Of a stretch of DNA of 21,272 bases, positions 15,175-21,272 are shown one piece after another. The notes beneath the pieces are model-generated. The model had not been told where the DNA came from and searched no databases. It saw only the letters and a list, made by a program, of their open reading frames with translations. Origin of the DNA: CAYLPU01 sp964385635 (GTDB taxonomy: Bacteria > Chloroflexota > Anaerolineae > B4-G1); NCBI GenBank assembly GCA_964385635.1, contig CAYLPU010000087.1:1-21272 (forward strand), given 5' to 3'. The translations under genes were made by a program, and so were the position numbers. Positions within the stretch are counted from its first letter, which is position 1; each line of letters opens with the position of its first letter.

Positions 15175-15285
15175 AGCCTAACAGCTTTGCCGAGCCCGGA
15201 GCACAGCCAAGGCGATGGGCGCTCCGGCAGGGATATGATAGCGCGAGGCTCGTCCACCTTCAAGGTTGAGCGGGTGTTTTTGTCG
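15175..15285 (+). ncRNA. Possible structured leader or small RNA
   Basis: Between the promoter and the reductase gene, stem A (CGAGCC 15191-15196 with GGCTCG 15247-15252) stacks directly on stem B (CGGAGC 15197-15202 with GCTCCG 15221-15226), with no unpaired base on the 5' side. A weak hairpin followed by a five-T run then ends near 15281. This could be a cis-regulatory leader or an independent small RNA. I could not match it to a named riboswitch. Covariation has not been tested. Confidence 0.35.
15255..15281 (+). terminator. Weak terminator- or attenuator-like hairpin
   Basis: CACCT (15255-15259) can pair with GGGTG (15272-15276, one G-T pair) around a 12-nt loop, followed immediately by TTTTT (15277-15281). 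Five base pairs is weak for a terminator. Its place in the leader, 37 nt before the next start codon, would suit attenuation. Confidence 0.25.
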
Positions 15286-15318
15286 TTCAGGTGAGACTTG
15301 TCATCAGAGGAGGATACT

Positions 15319-16197
15319 ATGGAGACTAGACCTTTTGGCAGAACCGGAGAATCGTTCCCCATCCTAAGCTTTGGCGGGCAACGGATCGTGGACGAACATA
15401 ACTGCACAGAAGAAGAGGCGATTGAAATTGTCAACACCGCCATAGACCGCGGTATCCGCTACTTTGATACCGCCTGGATTTACTCCCAGGGGCAAGCGGA
15501 GACCCGCCTGGGCAAGGTGGTCAAACACCGACGGCCGGAGATGTGGATTGCCACCAAAACCTGGGATATAACCCGCGATGGAGCTCGTCGTCAACTGGAG
15601 CAGAGCTTGACCCGGCTGCAAACCGATTACGTGAACGAGTGGCGGTTGCACAACGTGTGGGATTATGCCCGGCTGGACGCTTTTACCGGCAAAGGGGGCG
15701 CGCTAGAGGCGGCCGTGCAGGCCCGCGAGGAGGGACTGGTGCGCTACATCAGCATCAGTGGCCACACCAATCCGCAAGTCCTGGTAGAGGCGCTCAACCG
15801 CTTTCCCTTTGACAGCGCACTCATCGCCCTCTCGGCGCTGGACCATTTCATCCTCAGTTTTGCCGAAGAATTCCTGCCCATCGCCAACACCAAAGGAGTT
15901 GCCACCATTGGTATGAAAGTGCTGGGGCTGGGTAGCCTGACCCACGAGGTGGAACGCTCCTTGCGTTACACCTTTGGTCTGCCGGTCAGCACGGTGATTG
16001 TGGGGATGGAGACCATGGCCCAACTGGAACAGAACCTGAGCATTGCCGAATCATTCACGCCGATGACCGACGCGGGGCGGCTGGCCTTCTTTAAGGACAT
16101 CATCCCGCTGGTCCGGCCAGACAAGATGCCTTGGAAAGCAGCCGACTGGGACAACCCAACCGAGTGGACCCCTCGCGGCCGGGGACTGCGCCCTTAA
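15319..16197 (+). CDS. Aldo/keto reductase family oxidoreductase
   Basis: A 292-residue NAD(P)H-dependent oxidoreductase with a TIM-barrel fold, expected in the cytoplasm. The catalytic tetrad of the family is visible: Asp50 and Tyr55 in YFDTAWIYSQGQAE, Lys80 in IATKTW and His111 in WRLHNVWD. The later motifs ISISGHTNP and MKVLGLGSL are like those of the COG1453-type predicted aldo/keto reductases, but the C-terminal iron-sulfur extension of longer members is absent. Carbonyl substrate unknown. ATG 15319 is preferred because AGGAGG sits about 5 nt upstream; a TTG at 15298 would place that ribosome site inside the gene. It is the first gene after the promoter at 15140. The sulfoxide reductase gene follows 72 nt later on the same strand without an obvious terminator, suggesting one transcript. 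Confidence 0.88.
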   Translation: METRPFGRTGESFPILSFGGQRIVDEHNCTEEEAIEIVNTAIDRGIRYFDTAWIYSQGQAETRLGKVVKHRRPEMWIATKTWDITRDGARRQLEQSLTRLQTDYVNEWRLHNVWDYARLDAFTGKGGALEAAVQAREEGLVRYISISGHTNPQVLVEALNRFPFDSALIALSALDHFILSFAEEFLPIANTKGVATIGMKVLGLGSLTHEVERSLRYTFGLPVSTVIVGMETMAQLEQNLSIAESFTPMTDAGRLAFFKDIIPLVRPDKMPWKAADWDNPTEWTPRGRGLRP

Positions 16198-16235
16198 GGA
16201 ACCCACGGGGTAGGTAAGACTTTCCGGTTCTCATT

Positions 16236-16260
16236 CTCCAGTCAGGGCCCTTCCCTGGAG
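16236..16260 (+). promoter_or_regulatory. Hairpin covering the ribosome binding site of the fRMsr gene
   Basis: CTCCAG (16236-16241) is the exact complement of CTGGAG (16255-16260), and the latter contains the GGAG used by the gene starting at 16270. When paired, the site would be hidden. The stem is short (6 bp, 13-nt loop), so an effect on translation is only a possibility. Confidence 0.35.
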
Positions 16261-16269
16261 CAATACCTC

Positions 16270-16755
16270 ATGCCCGAACAATACACCACCAAAATCGGCG
16301 ACGTGACCGGCCGTTACCAACGCATCCACGCGCAGTTGGAAGGCCTGATCGAAGGGAAATCGCCCAACCTGGTCGCGGCGATGGCGACCGTATGCGCCGT
16401 GTTGCACCACAAGATGTCCCACCACTTCTGGACGGGCTTCTACTTCGTGGTCAATGCAGACGAATTGCACGTGGGGCCTTACCAGGGGCCTGTCGCCTGC
16501 CAGGTGCTGCGGGATCGCGGCGTCTGCCTGCACTGCGCCCGGACCCGGCAACCGGTGGTCGTGCCAGACGTCGAGCAGTTCCCTGGGCACATCGCCTGCG
16601 ATTCTCGCTCCAAAAGCGAGATTGCCCTGCCGGTGATTAAGGAGGACCGGGTGATCGCGGTGCTGGACATAGACTCAGACAAACCCGCGCAGTTTGACGA
16701 GGACGACGTCGCGCCGCTGACCAAAATCCTGAGCCTGCTGCAACCGTACCTCTAG
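16270..16755 (+). CDS. Free methionine-(R)-sulfoxide reductase (GAF domain)
   Basis: A 161-residue single GAF domain with the features of fRMsr (E. coli MsrC/YebR family), which reduces free methionine-R-sulfoxide using cysteine chemistry in the cytoplasm. The three family cysteines are present in their motifs: Cys77 in GPVAC, Cys86 in RGVC and Cys110 in FPGHIACDS. The last is the expected catalytic residue, and 24 residues separate Cys86 and Cys110 as in E. coli. A further Cys89 (CLHC) lies where E. coli has a small residue, giving an unusual C-x-x-C. The WTGFYFV and SEIALPV blocks are typical. The start ATG at 16270 has GGAG 9 nt upstream. It is placed between an aldo/keto reductase and a MATE exporter, consistent with an oxidative or electrophile stress group (inference). 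Confidence 0.9.
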   Translation: MPEQYTTKIGDVTGRYQRIHAQLEGLIEGKSPNLVAAMATVCAVLHHKMSHHFWTGFYFVVNADELHVGPYQGPVACQVLRDRGVCLHCARTRQPVVVPDVEQFPGHIACDSRSKSEIALPVIKEDRVIAVLDIDSDKPAQFDEDDVAPLTKILSLLQPYL

Positions 16756-16780
16756 CATCGCCCCTGAACTGGAACAGATC

Positions 16781-16798
16781 ATGGCACATCCAACATGA
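16781..16798 (+). CDS. Possible five-codon leader ORF before MATE gene
   Basis: ATG-GCA-CAT-CCA-ACA-TGA encodes MAHPT, preceded by GGAA about 6 nt upstream. Its stop overlaps the MATE start codon as ATGA. The MATE ATG itself has no good ribosome site, so coupling from this mini-ORF is conceivable. Such a short frame easily arises by chance. Confidence 0.2.
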   Translation: MAHPT

Positions 16799-18132
16799 AA
16801 TCCAGCCCTCAGCACGACGTCACCCAGGGCAATCTGGCTCGCAACATCTGGCACCTGGCTCGACCCATTACCATCAGCCAGATGCTGTTCATGTTACCCA
16901 ACCTCTACGACACCATCTGGCTAGGCCAACTTGGCCGTGACGCGCAGGCCGCTGCAGGGCTAACTATGTCAGTACGCCTTACAATGATCAGCGTTCTGAT
17001 GGCGCTGAGCCTCGGCAGCGGAGCAGTGGTGTCCCGTTACGTCGGGGCCAAAGACCAGGACAAGGCCAACCTGGCAGTGCTTCAGGCGGTCATTCTGATG
17101 ATCACGGCTTCCGGCAGCCTGGGGCTTTTCGGCGTAATCTTTGCCCGGCCCCTGCTGGTGCTTGCCGGTGCCAATGGCGCCACGCTGCCGTTGGCTTTGC
17201 GCTACGCGCGCATCATCTTCGCCGGCTTGATCGCGATAGAGATGGTACCTAGCGTCGGATTTATGCTCAACGCCGCCGGTGCTCCCAAAGTGATGCTGGG
17301 CATGACGCTTTTAAGCACGGGAACCCTGCTCGTCACGGAACCACTGCTGGTGAGTTGGCTGGGCCTGGAGGGGGCTGCGCTGGCATTGGTCGGCTCAAAT
17401 GGGGTAGGAATGCTCTGGGGATTGGGCCTACTCGTCAGCGGTCGAGCACCTGTGCGCCTGAACCTGCGCCATCTGCGGTTGGATTTCCCGATGATGGGGC
17501 GCATCCTGCGCATCGCCCTGCCCGCCATTCTACAGCGCGGCACTCCCAACCTGGCAATGTCGTACCTTACCCGCCTGGTCTCCTCGTATGGTGCGCCGAC
17601 GCTGGCCGCGTGGGTGATTGCCAGGCGCATCTCTGACTTCGCTCTGATTCCGAGCATGGGGTTGTCCCGTGCCATACCGGCAATGGTGGGTCAGAACCTG
17701 GGCGCGGCGCAGCCTGAACGGGCCGCCCGTTCGGTCAGTCTCATCGCCCGCGCAGCGACGCTGGTCGGCGGGTGCATTCTTGGGCTGCTGGCGCTCTTCG
17801 CCCCGCAGGTTATGGCGACATTCAGCCACGATGCAGAGACCTCCTCAATTGGTGCACACGTGATCCGAATGCTCAGCATCGGTTACCTGGGACTCGCACT
17901 GAACTACGTATTTGACGCAGCTCAAGCGGGAGCAGGCGACACACTCTCGCCAATGGTCATCAACCTCATTTCTGTGTGGCTCATCCAGGTTCCCCTGGCG
18001 TACCTGCTCTCGCAGCTGGTTGGCCTCAGAGCGGATGGAGTCTGGCTCGCTCTGGTTCTGAGCTGGATCTTGCAGGCAACGCTGATGGGGTTGCGCTTCC
18101 GGCAAGGACGTTGGAAACTGAAACAGGTATAA
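16795..18132 (+). CDS. MATE-family efflux transporter
   Basis: A 445-residue integral membrane protein of typical MATE length, with about twelve hydrophobic segments arranged as two homologous halves (roughly 20-220 and 235-440). The family block at the start of helix 2 is clear: DTIWLGQLGRDAQAAAGL (about 39-56), followed by the GSGAVVSRYVGAKD motif near 75-88; the second half repeats this with RAIPAMVGQNLGAAQPERA. MATE proteins expel cationic drugs or metabolites using Na+ or H+ gradients; neither substrate nor ion can be inferred. ATG 16795 is the first available start in the frame. It has no strong ribosome site and may be coupled to upstream translation. It follows the fRMsr gene by 39 nt and converges on the large ligase gene, with only 17 bp between stop codons. 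Confidence 0.94.
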   Translation: MKSSPQHDVTQGNLARNIWHLARPITISQMLFMLPNLYDTIWLGQLGRDAQAAAGLTMSVRLTMISVLMALSLGSGAVVSRYVGAKDQDKANLAVLQAVILMITASGSLGLFGVIFARPLLVLAGANGATLPLALRYARIIFAGLIAIEMVPSVGFMLNAAGAPKVMLGMTLLSTGTLLVTEPLLVSWLGLEGAALALVGSNGVGMLWGLGLLVSGRAPVRLNLRHLRLDFPMMGRILRIALPAILQRGTPNLAMSYLTRLVSSYGAPTLAAWVIARRISDFALIPSMGLSRAIPAMVGQNLGAAQPERAARSVSLIARAATLVGGCILGLLALFAPQVMATFSHDAETSSIGAHVIRMLSIGYLGLALNYVFDAAQAGAGDTLSPMVINLISVWLIQVPLAYLLSQLVGLRADGVWLALVLSWILQATLMGLRFRQGRWKLKQV

Positions 18133-18149
18133 ACTGCTCTAATTGTTAT

Positions 18150-21100
18150 TCATTGCGCCAGTGCCAACGTCAGGAAGAAGACCAACGCCAGGTCGGGAAA
18201 AAACAACGTGTTGTCCACCAGGCCGTGGGCCAGCAACGCGGCCATGCTGCCCGCCAAACCGATAGAAATACTCGCAGCCCCCGTGACAGCCCCCCCCCAC
18301 GCAGCGAGCAATCGTCGCCAGCGTGACCTCCCTGCCCACGACGCCCTCGTCCCCGAGGGCTCAGAGCGTCGAAGAATGGTCTGCCAGAAGGCCACCTGCA
18401 CAGCCACCCCCGCCAGGAGGCCGAGAATCCCCATCCGCGTCCAGTGGTCCAGGTAGACGTTATGGGGGTGCTCCAGATTGAACTCCTGCCAGGCGGAGGG
18501 GAGAACGTAGCGGGTGCGATAGGCGGCCTGGAAATTGCCCGGCCCGATGCCGAACCAGGGATGCTCGCGAATGAGCGCCAGGCTGCTGCGCCACAGTTCC
18601 AGCCGGAAGAAGGTGCTTCCCTGCCGCAGGTCGAACATCGAGGCAAAGCGCGGCACGTGCAGGAGCGGGACCAGCAGCAGTGCACCGGCCACGACGAACG
18701 CCAGCACGACCCAGCGGTAGAGGCACGGTGACTGCGCCTCCACCCCCGCACGCCAGCCCATCACCAACAGCGCCGCTGGCAGCGCTAACAGCAGCGCCCC
18801 CCGCGAAAAACTGAGCACCAGCGCCAGCGTCACCACGACCAGCGCCAGCGCGTAGAGCGTCCGGCGGCGCCCCCGCCTCTCCCACAGCCCAACGGCCACC
18901 AGGAGCGGCCACACACGCCCCAGGTACAGCCCAACGTTGTTGGGCGAGTGGTAGACGCTCTGCAAGCGCGGCAGCCCTCCCTCGGCGACGACGACGTTGC
19001 GACCCAGCGCGTACTGCACCAGACCGATAAGCGCCACACCGACGGAGCCCAGAACCCAGCCATCCACAATCCGCCATCTGGCCTGACCGTCCAGGCGGGC
19101 CAGCCGCAGCAGCGCATAACAGAGCGCCGGGAGCAAGAAGACGGTCCGCAATTCAAAGACTGCCGCCCATCGATCGGTGGCTGCCAGGCCAGCCACCACC
19201 GCCGCCACCACCAGCAGCACGACAGCCCAGTCGAGAGGAGTAAGTATTCCTCCTCTGCTCCCCAGCCTCCCCGTCCCCCCGTCCCCTTGTCTCCCCCCCA
19301 TCACCACCCCCACCCCACACAGCACCACCAGCACCTCCGGCAAACTGAGCGCCTGGTAGAGCATACGCTCGGGGCATAAGTAGAATGGCGCGGAGAAGGC
19401 GACCAGCGGTAACCCCAGGTCGGGTCGCAGCGCGAAAAACGCGGCCAGCACAGGCAGCGTCAGCAGGCTTAGAACGAAGCAAGGAGTAGGGAGTAGGGAG
19501 TAGGGAGTAGAGGAAAGATCCCGCCCCCAACTGGCTCCGGCGGTGGCCCAAAACAGACCGGTCAGTCCCACAACCAGCGCCACCTGTGTCCACTCGGGAC
19601 AGCCGAGGAACGCCCGCCCCAGCGCCCCCCACTCCACCCGCCGCGCATCGCGCACCAGCAGAGCCACCAGCACCAGCCCTGCCACGGCCAGCACCGCCAT
19701 CTTCCAGTCGGTGCCGTCGCGGACCGGCTCCGCCCCCACCCGCCAGTCCACCAACGCCCACTGGCCCTGCCCGCCCTCGGCCACGACCTCGACGGTGTGC
19801 GGGCCGGGGGGGAGACCGGTCGCCAGTGGAACGGTTGCGAGGGTGAGAACGTTGTCGTAGAGCACGACGTAAGCGCGGCCCACCCTGTCCCGTGGCAGCC
19901 GGTTGGCCGGCGCGCCATCCACCGCAACGTAGAGAAATGCGCGGTACGGCCCCCGCCGCACCGTCAGCGCGACGGATGGCCCGTCGAAACGAAAGATGGC
20001 CCGGTCGCCGTCGGAACCCGTCGTGAGCGCTGCCGAACGGCCGGCGTCGGCGCCCAGCGGCCCCACGCGCCAGGTGTCCCCGTAGGTCGCCCAGGGATTG
20101 AGCGCCGGGTAGCCGCCGACCGGAGCAGCGTCAGGAAGCGCATCAGCCCAGGCGGCCACCGCGTCGTAGACCGGGCGAGGGACGGAGTCAGGCCCCACCA
20201 ACGCGAAGCCCCAGCGCGGGTCACCGGATTCGGCGGCGGGCTGGAAGTGCTCCAGGATCAACGCGCCGACCCAGGGCCACTCAGCCCGCGCCCGCTCCAG
20301 CGCCGCAACGGTATGGGCTGCCTGGGTCGATTCGTCCGTCTGACCCCACAAAGAGGGCGTGCCTATCCAGCCCGGCGACAGCGCGTTCCACCCCCAATGG
20401 CTGGCCCAGATCGCTTTGCCCGCGTCGCCGTGCTCAACCATCACCTCCCGCAGTAGGAGCAACCGCGAGAAGTTCAACACCGGTTCGTCGGCGCGACGGT
20501 CATCGGGACCGGTGTCGAAGCCATAGGGTTTGCCGACCACGACGTCGAAGTAGGGAGCCGCCCCCGCCTGATAGAGTTGCTCCAGGTAGCGCACGTCGCT
20601 CAGGTTCTGAGGCCCGGTCTCGACAGTGGGGGCCAGGCCGGCCAGGAGGATACGGGCATCGGGATCGGCGGCGCGGACTGCGCGCGCGGTGCGAGCCAGC
20701 AGGTCAGCGTAGGCGGGCGGGTTGACCGGGCCACCGCCCCAGTGGTCCGCCAGATTCGGTTCGTCCCAAACCTGATAGGTGTCCACCTGCGCGCCGTAGC
20801 GGGCGGCAAAGCCGTGAGCGAAACCGGCGAAGCGATCAGGATCAGAGGGCGGAAGTAGGGGCGTGGTGATCTCTTCCCTAGTGTCGTCGAGGACAGCCAC
20901 CAGCCGCAACTGGGGGTGACGGGCCAGCGCACCCAGGATACGGTCGGGGACCGCCCAATCGAAGCGGCCCGGCTGCGGCTCAATCTGGCTCCAGTAAAAG
21001 GACTGGCGCACCCAGACAAAGCCCCCCTCAGCAATACGGCCCAGGGCGTCTTCCAGTTCCTCGCCATCATACTGCTCCAGCGCGACATTGACGCCAAGGA

Positions 21101-21260
21101 TGGGCACATCGGCCCCGGTCACGGGGGCGGGGAAATCGCCGGGAAGGCCCCGAGTGCGGGTTCGGTGGGCCACGACGATGGGCTGCACGGCCAGGGCAAC
21201 GGCGAGCAGCCCGGAGAGCCACAGGAGCAGGCGAAACACGCGCAACGGCAAATCAGCCAT
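18150..21260 (-). CDS. Glycosidase-like domain fused to O-antigen ligase
   Basis: A 1036-residue fusion. One N-terminal transmembrane segment (about 8-31) is followed by a large soluble region. Residues about 53-375 resemble a clan-A glycoside hydrolase barrel (GH39/GH5-like): VRQSFYWSQIEPQPGRFDW, then VWDEPN (164-169) with Glu167 at the acid/base position. The usual nucleophile motif T-E-F-G-W appears as S-H-W-G-W (287-291), so catalysis is probably lost. A beta-sandwich-like part (about 390-508) follows. From about 520 the protein has some eleven or more membrane helices with Wzy/WaaL-type motifs: HSPNNVGLYLG, SFSRGALL, EHPWFGIGPGNF and HPHNVYLDHW. The expected role is transfer or polymerisation of surface glycans outside the membrane. 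Two repeat tracts are carried in frame (near 584-593 and 658-671). The ATG at 21260 is 12 nt from the window edge with no stop between, so the true start could lie beyond it. Confidence 0.85.
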   Translation of the reverse strand: MADLPLRVFRLLLWLSGLLAVALAVQPIVVAHRTRTRGLPGDFPAPVTGADVPILGVNVALEQYDGEELEDALGRIAEGGFVWVRQSFYWSQIEPQPGRFDWAVPDRILGALARHPQLRLVAVLDDTREEITTPLLPPSDPDRFAGFAHGFAARYGAQVDTYQVWDEPNLADHWGGGPVNPPAYADLLARTARAVRAADPDARILLAGLAPTVETGPQNLSDVRYLEQLYQAGAAPYFDVVVGKPYGFDTGPDDRRADEPVLNFSRLLLLREVMVEHGDAGKAIWASHWGWNALSPGWIGTPSLWGQTDESTQAAHTVAALERARAEWPWVGALILEHFQPAAESGDPRWGFALVGPDSVPRPVYDAVAAWADALPDAAPVGGYPALNPWATYGDTWRVGPLGADAGRSAALTTGSDGDRAIFRFDGPSVALTVRRGPYRAFLYVAVDGAPANRLPRDRVGRAYVVLYDNVLTLATVPLATGLPPGPHTVEVVAEGGQGQWALVDWRVGAEPVRDGTDWKMAVLAVAGLVLVALLVRDARRVEWGALGRAFLGCPEWTQVALVVGLTGLFWATAGASWGRDLSSTPYSLLPTPCFVLSLLTLPVLAAFFALRPDLGLPLVAFSAPFYLCPERMLYQALSLPEVLVVLCGVGVVMGGRQGDGGTGRLGSRGGILTPLDWAVVLLVVAAVVAGLAATDRWAAVFELRTVFLLPALCYALLRLARLDGQARWRIVDGWVLGSVGVALIGLVQYALGRNVVVAEGGLPRLQSVYHSPNNVGLYLGRVWPLLVAVGLWERRGRRRTLYALALVVVTLALVLSFSRGALLLALPAALLVMGWRAGVEAQSPCLYRWVVLAFVVAGALLLVPLLHVPRFASMFDLRQGSTFFRLELWRSSLALIREHPWFGIGPGNFQAAYRTRYVLPSAWQEFNLEHPHNVYLDHWTRMGILGLLAGVAVQVAFWQTILRRSEPSGTRASWAGRSRWRRLLAAWGGAVTGAASISIGLAGSMAALLAHGLVDNTLFFPDLALVFFLTLALAQ
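19258..19297. repeat. C-rich octamer-like repeat inside the ligase gene
   Basis: Five imperfect 8-bp units (CTCCCCAG, CCTCCCCG, TCCCCCCG, TCCCCTTG, TCTCCCCC) run in tandem. They are read in frame on the minus strand as a Gly/Arg-rich loop (about residues 656-671) between two predicted membrane helices. Confidence 0.6.
19483..19510. repeat. Exact heptamer repeat (GGAGTAG)4 inside the ligase gene
   Basis: Four perfect head-to-tail copies of GGAGTAG occupy 28 bp. The minus strand stays open and reads STPYSLLPTP (about 584-593) between two predicted membrane helices. Such heptamers are like the short tandem repeats known from cyanobacteria and other phyla; this copy is coding. Confidence 0.85.
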
Positions 21261-21272
21261 CCGTTGGTCTAG

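Noticed and set aside
15205..15250. Fluoride (crcB) riboswitch resemblance: GGCGATGG, then TGATAGCGC with a possible GCGCT/AGCGC pseudoknot
   Set aside because: The 3' half of the first stem (CGCC) and the second hairpin are missing, and no fluoride exporter gene follows.
18948..19379. Plus-strand frames opposite the ligase gene
   Set aside because: No motifs, low-complexity composition, and the membrane helices and Wzy/WaaL-type motifs on the minus strand account for the sequence.

Overview
The window looks like chromosomal DNA of a GC-rich environmental bacterium. The style suggests Chloroflexota (Anaerolineae-like): lipoproteins on Pro/Thr 'PTPTP' stalks, expanded beta-propeller proteins, a B12-dependent QueG, an O-antigen-ligase-type membrane protein and many short dispersed repeats, some inside genes. 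This placement is inference from style; there is no rRNA or other marker gene. No CRISPR array, tRNA, rRNA, plasmid or phage gene was seen.

Layout. (1) 1-1490: a membrane-anchored TPR protein (minus), then a 155-bp MITE-like inverted-repeat element. (2) 1491-2627: queG (plus), driven by a near-consensus promoter that predicts an almost leaderless mRNA. A 99-bp inverted-repeat element follows. (3) 2790-10511: four consecutive minus-strand genes, each encoding a predicted lipoprotein made almost entirely of beta-propeller repeats. The first transcribed carries 14 repeat units (probably two seven-bladed propellers), the last is 1013 residues. This is the most distinctive block and has no function I can name. 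(4) 10638-15019: a tetR-ABC-ABC operon with GTGA and ATGA overlaps. It encodes a heterodimeric ABC exporter with one consensus and one degenerate ATP site, plus a candidate TetR operator at the promoter. (5) 15140-18132: a promoter, a long and possibly structured leader, then an aldo/keto reductase, a free methionine-(R)-sulfoxide reductase and a MATE efflux protein, plausibly a detoxification/redox group. (6) 18150-21260: a convergent gene for a 1036-residue membrane protein that joins an extracellular glycoside-hydrolase-like barrel, apparently without its nucleophile, to an O-antigen ligase/polymerase-type domain.

A theme across the window is short repeats, several tolerated in frame within coding sequence: a 24-bp insert in a propeller blade, a C/G hairpin next to the A-loop of the second ABC subunit, and an exact (GGAGTAG)4 tract plus an octamer-like C-rich tract in the ligase gene. 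Together with the two intergenic inverted-repeat elements and an octamer array at the left edge, they suggest an active short-repeat population.
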